From an uncultured Bacteroidales bacterium (GTDB lineage: Bacteria; Bacteroidota; Bacteroidia; Bacteroidales; UBA932), in assembly GCA_946185745.1 (NCBI GenBank), contig CAMHKQ010000006.1, positions 26,720 through 90,719 of the forward strand: a DNA stretch of 64,000 nt. The letters run 5' to 3'. Under the pieces are notes generated by a model. The model saw only the letters and a list, made by a program, of their open reading frames with translations, made no database searches and was not told where the DNA came from. The translations under genes and the position numbers were made by a program. Below are positions 42,210 through 49,758 of the stretch, in pieces. Positions within the stretch are counted from its first letter, which is position 1, and the number at the start of each line of letters is the position of its first letter.

Positions 42210-43775
42210 ATGGAAGACCAGAAAGCACAGGAAAAGAACCTTGTGGTCGACGTCTCGCCTAAAGAAGTCAAGATAGCCCTGATGGAAAACCACAGGCTTA
42301 TCGAGTACAACAACGAGTCGAGCGAGGGCCACAGTTTCTCCGTGGGGGACGTATATCTTGGCAGGGTCAAGAAGATACTCCCTTCCCTGAACGCCGCTTT
42401 CGTGGACATAGGTGACAGCAAGGAAGCATTCATCCATTATCTCGACCTGGGCCTCTATTTCGGGGCCTACGACCAGTTCGTCCGGGAGAGCAATCCCAAC
42501 AAGAACCTCCGCAGCCTTTATGCCGGCATCAAGCTCGGCAAGCCGCTGGAGAAGGAGGGACGCATCGAGGACAACCTCAAGGCCGGCCAGATGGTGGTGG
42601 TGCAGATTGTAAAGGAACCGATTTCCACGAAGGGCTCCAGGCTCACTGCGGAAATTTCATTGGCAGGACGCAACATTGTACTGCTGCCTTTCGCCGAAAA
42701 GGTAAGCGTCTCCCAGAAAATCTCCTCTCACGAAGAAAAGAGAAGACTGGAGACCCTGGTGAAGAGCATCCTCCCGCGCAACTACGGGGCCATCATCCGC
42801 ACCGCCGCCGAAGGCAAGAACGCCTCGGTGCTGGTGGCGGAGACCAAGTCCCTCATCGAAAAGTGGGAAGGCTCGTGGCAGAAAATCGCCAGGAACAAGG
42901 GAGTCGAGCTCCTGTTCACCGAGTACTCCAAGACCACCACGGTCCTTCGGGACCTTCTGAACGACTCGTTCACAGGCATTTACGTGAACGACGCCAACAC
43001 CTGCGAGGAAATCCGGAAGTACATTTCCCTCATTCTCCCCGAACAGGAAAAGATCGTCCATCTCTACGACGGCCGGGAACCCATCTTCGACCATTTCGAG
43101 GTAACCCGGCAGATCAAGGGATCCTTCGGAAAGGTAGTGCCCATGAAACAGGGCGCGTACCTGGTCATAGAAAGCACCGAAGCCCTCAACGTAGTGGACG
43201 TGAACAGCGGCATACGGGCCAAGACGACCGACCAGGAGGAAAACACCTTCGAGGTCAACAAGCTCGCAGCCGAGGAAATTGCGCGTCAGCTGAGGCTGCG
43301 CGATATGGGTGGTATCATCATCGTCGATTTCATCGACATGGAGAACGTGGATCACCGGAACGCCCTGTTTAAGTATATGCAGGCGCAGATGGAAGGAGAC
43401 AGGGCGAAGCACAACGTGCTGCCGCTCACCAAGTTCGGCCTTATGCAGATTACCCGCCAGCGGATTCGTCCGGCTACGGAAATCAACACCACCGAGCAAT
43501 GTCCCCTGTGCCACGGCACGGGCAAGATTGCCTCGACGGTCATCATCGACGAGCAGATAGAGCGCAAGCTGTCGTATTTCGTCATCGACAAGGGGGAAAG
43601 AGCCCTCATGCTTCGCACCAGCCCCATTCTCGGGGCCTATCTGTCACGCGGGTGGAACTCGTTCGTCGCAAAGTGGCGGCGCAAGTACAGATGCAAACTG
43701 AAGCTGGTCGAAAGCTCGGCCAACTCCATCCTGCAGTATGAATTTCTGAATCTCGAAGGAGAAGCGCTCGAATAA
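42210..43775 (+). CDS. rng: Ribonuclease G/E family endoribonuclease
   Basis: 521 aa, the RNase G length with no long C-terminal scaffold. The S1 domain is SFSVGDVYLGRVKKILPSLN. Catalytic Asp residues are in NVVDVNSGIRAKT and GIIIVDFIDMENVDHR. The zinc-link is EQCPLCHGTGKI. It processes rRNA and decays mRNA in the cytoplasm. A terminator hairpin overlaps its stop codon. Confidence 0.95.
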   Translation: MEDQKAQEKNLVVDVSPKEVKIALMENHRLIEYNNESSEGHSFSVGDVYLGRVKKILPSLNAAFVDIGDSKEAFIHYLDLGLYFGAYDQFVRESNPNKNLRSLYAGIKLGKPLEKEGRIEDNLKAGQMVVVQIVKEPISTKGSRLTAEISLAGRNIVLLPFAEKVSVSQKISSHEEKRRLETLVKSILPRNYGAIIRTAAEGKNASVLVAETKSLIEKWEGSWQKIARNKGVELLFTEYSKTTTVLRDLLNDSFTGIYVNDANTCEEIRKYISLILPEQEKIVHLYDGREPIFDHFEVTRQIKGSFGKVVPMKQGAYLVIESTEALNVVDVNSGIRAKTTDQEENTFEVNKLAAEEIARQLRLRDMGGIIIVDFIDMENVDHRNALFKYMQAQMEGDRAKHNVLPLTKFGLMQITRQRIRPATEINTTEQCPLCHGTGKIASTVIIDEQIERKLSYFVIDKGERALMLRTSPILGAYLSRGWNSFVAKWRRKYRCKLKLVESSANSILQYEFLNLEGEALE

Positions 43776-43790
43776 CGGGCGCTTTTCTTT
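43762..43790 (+). terminator. Terminator overlapping the rng stop codon
   Basis: AAGCGCTCG-AATAA-CGGGCGCTT gives a 9-bp stem with one G-T pair, the loop containing the TAA stop, followed by a TTTTCTTTT tract. Confidence 0.75.
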
Positions 43791-43796
43791 TGCCCG

Positions 43797-44180
43797 CTAT
43801 TCTGCGTCCAGTTCGTCCCAAAGGGCGTCCAGGGTGCGGCGGTCCTTTTTGGTAGGACGGCCGGCGCCCCTGTCGCGGCGGACGAAGAAAGTCTCGGCGG
43901 GAGCATGGAGCTTTGCAAGCTCGCTCTCGGGGGTGATGTTCTCGGCGTAGTCCGCGACCAGGGCGGCTCCCACCCTGTGGTCGAGCCCCTGCCGGACACG
44001 GTAGCTGATGAGCGCCGGACCGCGGCGGACCGAAATCTCATCGCCGGGCTTGACCAGCTTGGACGGTTTGGCATTGACCCCGTTCAGCTGCACCTTGTTG
44101 CCGTGACAGGCCTCGGTGGCCTCGCTCCTGGTCTTGAAAGCTCGGATGCACCACAGGTATTTGTCTATCCTTTCGTCCAT
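43797..44180 (-). CDS. hslR: S4-domain RNA-binding protein, Hsp15 family
   Basis: 127 aa. The S4 fold is IDKYLWCIRAFKTRSEATEAC followed by VQLNGVNAKPSKLVKPGDEISV, which matches Hsp15. E. coli Hsp15 binds stalled 50S subunits carrying peptidyl-tRNA and helps recycle them. The C-terminus is charged (GRPTKKDRRTLDALWDELDAE), as usual. The ATG shares a base with the stop of the DJ-1-like gene, so the two are coupled. Confidence 0.92.
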   Translation of the reverse strand: MDERIDKYLWCIRAFKTRSEATEACHGNKVQLNGVNAKPSKLVKPGDEISVRRGPALISYRVRQGLDHRVGAALVADYAENITPESELAKLHAPAETFFVRRDRGAGRPTKKDRRTLDALWDELDAE

Positions 44181-44758
44181 TACTGAAGAGTTTCAAGGAA
44201 AAGATGATGATGCACTTCGTCGTACTTTTCGGGGCGGACCTTGGCGACTATCTCGAGGCCGAAGGCGAGGGCATGGCCCGCGCTGCGGCCGGTGATGACA
44301 CGCCCGCAGGTAATTGCTGCACGAGGTTCGAACTTGATGGAAGCGGCCTCGAGTTCCTTCTCGAAACCGTCGAAGCAGGTGGCGGTGCTTCCCTCTATGC
44401 CCTTAAGCTGCGTGAGCACCAGGCCGGGCGCCGCGCAGATGCAGGCCACGGTGCCTCCGGCATCGTAATGCTCCTGCATGAGCTTCATGAGGGGCCTGCA
44501 GGCCGCCAGGTTGCGTGTGCCGGGCATGCCTCCGGGGAAAATGAGCACGTCTCCCTCAGTGGTGCCTTCGTGGCTGACATCCAGAAACTCGAGGCAGCTG
44601 TCCGCGCCTACCGTGACCCCGTGCGACGAGCACACGAAGGGCTCTTCCCCTATTGCGACGAGTTCGCTCCTGAGACCTGCCCTGCGCAGGACGTCGTTGG
44701 TGCCGAGGGCCTCTACGTCCTCGAAGCCGTCCGCAAGAAAAATGTAGATTCCTTTCAT
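44180..44758 (-). CDS. DJ-1/PfpI family protein
   Basis: 192 aa from the ATG at 44758; the 450-aa track ORF extends as a shadow of manA and is rejected. The nucleophile Cys is in GTVACICAAPGLVL, and the acidic partner in IYIFLADGFEDVEALG, typical of DJ-1/YajL. Family roles include glyoxalase or deglycase activity and redox stress protection, none certain here. It is divergent from manA and coupled to hslR. Confidence 0.92.
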   Translation of the reverse strand: MKGIYIFLADGFEDVEALGTNDVLRRAGLRSELVAIGEEPFVCSSHGVTVGADSCLEFLDVSHEGTTEGDVLIFPGGMPGTRNLAACRPLMKLMQEHYDAGGTVACICAAPGLVLTQLKGIEGSTATCFDGFEKELEAASIKFEPRAAITCGRVITGRSAGHALAFGLEIVAKVRPEKYDEVHHHLFLETLQ

Positions 44759-44803
44759 ACCGAAAAAATAAGTATCTTCGCGTTCGTAAATATAGCGAAA
44801 ATA

Positions 44804-45823
44804 ATGGAAGAAGAAAAGAAATTGTATCCCTTCCGGCTGTGCCCGGTGGAAGACGTTTTCCCCTGGGGGAAGGAGGAATGGATACTTGCCGACCTGGGTT
44901 GGCGCGACACTGCGGTGAGGGACGGATGGCTCGCGGGCAACGCCCTCGGCGAAATAATGGAAACCTATCTCGACCGCGTGGTGGGGGACGACGTGTTCGA
45001 CTGGTACGGCAGACAGTTTCCCTTCCAGATAAAGATGCTCCGGGTAAACGGAGCGATGCCCCTCACAGTGTGCCCCTCCGACGAAGATGCGCGGGCACGC
45101 TACGACTCCCTCGGGAAGGAAAAACTCTGGTACGTGCAGAGTGCGGTGCCCGGCGCCAGCCTGCTCCTGGGATTCAGGAAAAAAGTGGAGGCGGCCGCGT
45201 TCTTCTTGGCCTGCGCCGAAGGAAACCCTGATTCTTTCATGAACGTCGTGCCCGTCAAGGCGGGGCAGTATTTCCATATTCCGCCGGGCATTCCCCACGC
45301 CCTCCGCGGAAACCTTTCCGTGATAGAGATAAGCGAATCGTCGGCCCTCGATTTCAGGCTCTGCGGCTGGGGTGAAGCCCTTCCCGAAGATGAATCCCTG
45401 GGCATCTCCCTGGGGCTGGCCGACGCCCTCGATTTCATCTCCTACGACAGGTTCCCTGCCGAGAACCTGATGGGATTCAGTCTGGAAGACCGCCGTCCCG
45501 AAGACCCGGTGAACGTGGTGCGGATGGTGCATCTGCCCCAGTTTTCGTGCAATGTCATAGACCTCGAAGAAGCGCTGAAGATATCCGCCGGCGAGGGCGG
45601 ATCCTGCGTTGCCTACGTGTGTGTGCGGGGCTCCATGGCCCTACAGTATTCCGGTGGCGGCAGCGACGGCGGCACGGACCGCCTGAAACTGAAGGAGGGG
45701 GAAGCCGCGCTCGTGCCCGCGGAATGCGAAGAGTTCTACCTGGTGCCGCTTGAAAAGGGCACCCTGCTGCTGGAAGTGCTGGTGGAAAAGCGCGAAGACT
45801 CCGACCTTACTTTCTCACAATAA
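44804..45823 (+). CDS. manA: Mannose-6-phosphate isomerase, class I type
   Basis: 339 aa from the ATG at 44804. The cupin core has FPFQIKMLRVNGAMPLTVCPS and VKAGQYFHIPPGIPHALRG (zinc ligands Glu/His). It interconverts mannose-6-phosphate and fructose-6-phosphate, feeding GDP-mannose or sugar catabolism. The track ORF begins 200 codons earlier as a shadow of the DJ-1 gene. TATCTTCG at 44773-44780, one base off TAnnTTTG, may be its -7 element. The 3' end overlaps convergent alr by 17 nt. Confidence 0.88.
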   Translation: MEEEKKLYPFRLCPVEDVFPWGKEEWILADLGWRDTAVRDGWLAGNALGEIMETYLDRVVGDDVFDWYGRQFPFQIKMLRVNGAMPLTVCPSDEDARARYDSLGKEKLWYVQSAVPGASLLLGFRKKVEAAAFFLACAEGNPDSFMNVVPVKAGQYFHIPPGIPHALRGNLSVIEISESSALDFRLCGWGEALPEDESLGISLGLADALDFISYDRFPAENLMGFSLEDRRPEDPVNVVRMVHLPQFSCNVIDLEEALKISAGEGGSCVAYVCVRGSMALQYSGGGSDGGTDRLKLKEGEAALVPAECEEFYLVPLEKGTLLLEVLVEKREDSDLTFSQ

Positions 45824-46916
45824 TCCTTTCTATTCTCCGCGGTACGCCGGTGAGGATTTCGTACGGGATGGTGCCGAGTATTTCGGCAAGTTCCGTGACG
45901 GTGGGATCTTTTCCGAAGATGGTTACGGTGTCGCCCACCTTGCAGGGGATGCCGGTGACGTCGAGCATGCACATGTCCATGCAGATGTTGCCGATGGTGG
46001 GCGCGCGGTGGCCGTTTATTTCGAACGAAGCGTTCCCCCTGCCAAGATGCCTGTCGATCCCGTCGGCATAGCCGCAGGGGATGGTGGCTATGGTGGAGCC
46101 TCCGGCCGCGATGCTGCCCCGCCGGCCGTAGCCTATGCTGCCGTCCGATTGTTGCAGCTGCTTGACCTGCAGTACTTTAACCTTAAGAGAAGCGACCGGT
46201 TCCAGATGCACGCCGGGAAGTGCGCTGATTCCGTAAATGCCTATCCCCAGACGCACCATATCCCACTGGTACTGCGGGAAGCGTTCGATTCCGGCGGAAT
46301 TGAGGATGTGCCACATGGGCCTGTAGCCCAGGGCTTCCCCGAGCGCCGTCGCGTTCTGCTCGAACAGCCTTATCTGCCCCAGGGTGTAGTCATCCGCGCC
46401 GGGGTCTTCCGCTGCCGCGAGATGCGAGAAGCAGGATACCACGTGCACTTGGGTGCAGCCTGAAAGGAAACTGAACAGCTCCGGCAGTTCGTCGGTCATG
46501 AAGCCGAGGCGGTGCATGCCGGTGTCTAGTTTGATATGGATTGGGAAGCCGGTGATTCCGCGTTTCTGCAGGACATCGACCAGCATCTTGAGCGTGGACA
46601 GATTGGGAATGGAGGGCTCCAGGCGGTAATCCACCATCTCTTCGAAGAAATCGGTGCCGGAAGTGAGGACCAGGACGGGCATGGAGATACCGGCCTTGCG
46701 GAGTTCTATGCCTTCCACAGGCATCGCCACTGCCAGATAGCTTGCTCCGGCCTGCTGCATCATGCTGGCGAATTCAACGGCTCCGTGCCCGTATGCATTG
46801 GCCTTGACCAGCACCAGAAGCCTGGTCTCGGGCTCGAGCAGGGAACGGAAATAACGGTAGTTCGCCTGTGCCGCAGGCAAACTCAGTTCAAGCCGTGTGA
46901 AATCGTCGCTACCCAT
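45807..46916 (-). CDS. alr: Alanine racemase
   Basis: 369 aa, usual length. The PLP-binding Lys is in LLVLVKANAYGHGAVEFA. VRLGIGIYGIS and the C-terminal domain with ATIPCGYADGIDRHL (the opposite-face Tyr) complete the active site. It supplies D-alanine for peptidoglycan. It lies 37 nt behind addA in the same direction, and could be the last gene of the DUF4290-ftsK-lolA-addB-addA run. Confidence 0.96.
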   Translation of the reverse strand: MGSDDFTRLELSLPAAQANYRYFRSLLEPETRLLVLVKANAYGHGAVEFASMMQQAGASYLAVAMPVEGIELRKAGISMPVLVLTSGTDFFEEMVDYRLEPSIPNLSTLKMLVDVLQKRGITGFPIHIKLDTGMHRLGFMTDELPELFSFLSGCTQVHVVSCFSHLAAAEDPGADDYTLGQIRLFEQNATALGEALGYRPMWHILNSAGIERFPQYQWDMVRLGIGIYGISALPGVHLEPVASLKVKVLQVKQLQQSDGSIGYGRRGSIAAGGSTIATIPCGYADGIDRHLGRGNASFEINGHRAPTIGNICMDMCMLDVTGIPCKVGDTVTIFGKDPTVTELAEILGTIPYEILTGVPRRIERIIVRK

Positions 46917-46953
46917 AAATCATGCAAAAATAAACAATTCCTCCCAATAACGG

Positions 46954-49758
46954 CTAATCCACCGCCTCTATCCTGTCCGGGAAGACATACCACAGGCAGC
47001 CTTCGACATCCCGGTAGCCCATGCTCCGGTAAAGGTCCATATATTCGCGCACCTGACGGCGGTGTTCGCTCGCCGGCCTGGCGAATTTGTAGTCTATCAC
47101 CATAACCTTGCCTCCGGTTTCAATCACCCGGTCGGGACGGTGGTCCTTCCCGTCCGGGGCTATTATGGAAACCTCGTTGTAGCCGCCTCCGGCGAAAAAT
47201 TCGGGATGCGCTGCGATGCGCTTCGACAGCAGCGCGGCGGCGTCTTCGGCCTGGGCGGAGTCGAGTTTGCCGTTCAGTAGCGCCTCCTGTACGGCCCCCT
47301 CGAGGTCGCCGGCACTCCTGACAGAGGCCATGATGCCGTGAAGCACCACGCCGTTGCGGCGCGGAGAGGCGTCGATGCCCACTTCGCCGTCGGGGCCGAA
47401 GAAGTCGAATGCATCGGTGGAGGGCGTGAGCCTGCCGCCTGCGGGGATTACCGGATAATCGGCCGGGAAAGCGTTTTCCGACCTCCCGGATTCCCGGGGG
47501 AGTGCGGAGAAATCGTACATGACGCCGCGCGAAAACTCCTGGCTGCCTCCGCAGAAGTCCCAGAGCAGGTGCGAGAAAGCTTTCGCCTCGCTGCCTGTCT
47601 TGCGGGTCTTCGGGGGATTGCAGGCGATAACGTGCAGGCAGCACGAAGCCCTCGTGAGCGCCACATAGAAGATGTTCATGTTGTCCACGCTCTGCATGCG
47701 TTTCTCCTTTTCATACGCCGGGGCGAACAGGGAATCCTCGCAGACGGAGTTCATAGGCACCGAATAGATGCCTGTAACGGCGGGGTCGAGAGGCGTGCCG
47801 GAGACGTCCAGCCAGCACCATCTGTCCTCCTCCCTGAAAAACTCCACTTTTTCGGCGTAGGGGAAGATTACATAGGGGAACTCCAGCCCTTTCGCCTTGT
47901 GGACCGTGAGAATCGTGACGGAATCGGAGTTCTCGGGCGAGCTGATGTAGAGCTTTTTCCCGTTCCAGTGCTCCAGGAAGAGGCGGAGGCTGTTGCCGTT
48001 CACTTCCGTCCATTCGCGGAGCTCGTCCATGAAGGCCTCGATGAAGAGGGTCTCGCCTTCAAAGACGTCGGGTGCGGCTTCCCTGAGCTGACCGAGCAGA
48101 TCCTCGCACAGCCCCACAAGCGAATGGTATTCCTGCGGGAACTGCACCTTGGCATCCCGGATGATGAAGGCGTTTATGGTATCGAGGGGATTCTCCAGGC
48201 AGCTGAGCAGGCTCACCAGCTTGCGCACGGTGCCGGAAGCGTTTACCCTGAGGGAGTCGTCCGAAACGACCGGATACCCGCGGGAAAGCAGTTCCGATGC
48301 GATCCGGTAGCCGTCGTCGTTCTTGCGCACCAGTATGGCTATGTCGGTGAAGCGGGCGCCTGCGGCCCGTGCCGTCTCTATGGATTCCACCACTTTTAGG
48401 ATCTCTTCGTCGGCCGGGCAGAAAGACACCCGGACGTGCCCCTGCTGGCTGTCTTTGGTTTTGGGGTCCTGCTGTGCGTCGGAATAAAGCTCCTCCAGGC
48501 CGAGCGCCTTTGCCGCATACGGGAAAAACTCGCTGTTGAAAGCCACTATCTCCCTGCAGCTGCGGTAGTTTTCTCTGCGGGATTCGAACTTGGCTCCGGG
48601 GAATTCGCGCTGCACCTTTTCGGCCAGCAGGGTCCAGTCGGAGTCGCGCCAGCGGTAGATGCTCTGTTTCACGTCGCCCACAATGAGCGAACGCTTGTGG
48701 TTGGAGTCGCTCTCGCGGAGGAGGGGCAGGAAATTCTCCCACTGGATGACGGAAGTGTCCTGGAATTCGTCCAGCAGGAAGTTCTCGTAGCGGACTCCGA
48801 GCTTTTCGTACACGAACGGGGTATCGCTGCCGGCTATGATTCTGGCCAGCAACGTGTTGGAGTCGTCGAGACAGAGCACGTTCTTCTCGTGCATGAGAGT
48901 CTCGAACTCCCTGAAGAACTCCCTGGCGAGCCCGAGGCTGAACACCTGCGCCTCCACTATCCTTGCGGTGTTGTATATGACGAAAGGCTTTTCGAAAAGG
49001 TCCATGAAAGGAGTGCCCTCGGCTGCGGCGGAGAGTTTTTTCTGCGGCCTTTTAATCGGTTTGTACCAGACAACCTCCGTATACTGCTGACGGTGCTTTT
49101 CGGCAGTGGCATCGTCGAGGACGGGGAGTGCGAGGGCCGCATTCCTCACGTCGGAAGCGAACTTCCTGACGGTTTCGCGGCAGCTTTTCCGCACGAGGGC
49201 AAGCCTCTCCTTCGAGAACTCGCCGTCGGCCACGCCGTGTGCGGCGCGAAGCCGCCTGCGCTCCTCGCTTCCGAGCTTTTTGCCCATTTCATAGAGGGAG
49301 TTGTCTATGGAAGGCCGGCCTCCGCTCTCGAGCTTGTCCGCGACGTTCTCGCGGAGCCAGCCCAGGATCTCCTTCTGGGATTCCTCGCCGGTGAGAGAGT
49401 CCAGGATGCGGTCCATTGCCTCGGCAATGAGCGAATCGCGGTCGAGTTCCACCTGATAGTCGGCCAGCTGGCCTATCTCCCTCGCGAACGACTTGAGCGC
49501 CCGCTGGAAGAAGCGGTCGATGGTGCTCACCGCGAAGGCGCTGTAGTCGTGCAGTATCCTGACGAGCCTGCTCCGTTTTTCGGGGTCTTCGGAAAGGTAG
49601 TGCAGTATCCTTTCCTTCATCTCGGCAGTGGCCTTGTTGGTGAAGGTGACGGCCAGGATATGGCGGTATGCGAGATCGTCCGCGAGCAGGTCGATGTAGG
49701 TATGGGCCAGGGTGTATGTCTTGCCGGAACCGGCGGATGCTTTCTTGACGTCTATCAT
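46954..49758 (-). CDS. addA: AddA-like helicase-nuclease (UvrD/RecB family)
   Basis: 934 aa. It starts with Walker A in VKKASAGSGKTYTLAHTYID, followed by LAVTFTNKATAEMKERIL (motif Ia). LLDEFQDTSVIQWENFLPLL is Walker B, and VTILTVHKAKGLEFPYVIFP is motif V. The C-terminal RecB-type nuclease motif is DHRPDRVIETGGKVMVIDYKFA (Asp ... Asp-Tyr-Lys). It processes double-strand breaks for RecA together with AddB. The start overlaps the addB stop as ATGA. Confidence 0.92.
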   Translation of the reverse strand: MIDVKKASAGSGKTYTLAHTYIDLLADDLAYRHILAVTFTNKATAEMKERILHYLSEDPEKRSRLVRILHDYSAFAVSTIDRFFQRALKSFAREIGQLADYQVELDRDSLIAEAMDRILDSLTGEESQKEILGWLRENVADKLESGGRPSIDNSLYEMGKKLGSEERRRLRAAHGVADGEFSKERLALVRKSCRETVRKFASDVRNAALALPVLDDATAEKHRQQYTEVVWYKPIKRPQKKLSAAAEGTPFMDLFEKPFVIYNTARIVEAQVFSLGLAREFFREFETLMHEKNVLCLDDSNTLLARIIAGSDTPFVYEKLGVRYENFLLDEFQDTSVIQWENFLPLLRESDSNHKRSLIVGDVKQSIYRWRDSDWTLLAEKVQREFPGAKFESRRENYRSCREIVAFNSEFFPYAAKALGLEELYSDAQQDPKTKDSQQGHVRVSFCPADEEILKVVESIETARAAGARFTDIAILVRKNDDGYRIASELLSRGYPVVSDDSLRVNASGTVRKLVSLLSCLENPLDTINAFIIRDAKVQFPQEYHSLVGLCEDLLGQLREAAPDVFEGETLFIEAFMDELREWTEVNGNSLRLFLEHWNGKKLYISSPENSDSVTILTVHKAKGLEFPYVIFPYAEKVEFFREEDRWCWLDVSGTPLDPAVTGIYSVPMNSVCEDSLFAPAYEKEKRMQSVDNMNIFYVALTRASCCLHVIACNPPKTRKTGSEAKAFSHLLWDFCGGSQEFSRGVMYDFSALPRESGRSENAFPADYPVIPAGGRLTPSTDAFDFFGPDGEVGIDASPRRNGVVLHGIMASVRSAGDLEGAVQEALLNGKLDSAQAEDAAALLSKRIAAHPEFFAGGGYNEVSIIAPDGKDHRPDRVIETGGKVMVIDYKFARPASEHRRQVREYMDLYRSMGYRDVEGCLWYVFPDRIEAVD

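Noticed and set aside
44180-45823. 450-aa (minus) and 539-aa (plus) overlapping ORFs
   Set aside because: Each carries a real gene (DJ-1-like, manA) plus a shadow over the other; starts were reset to 44758 and 44804.
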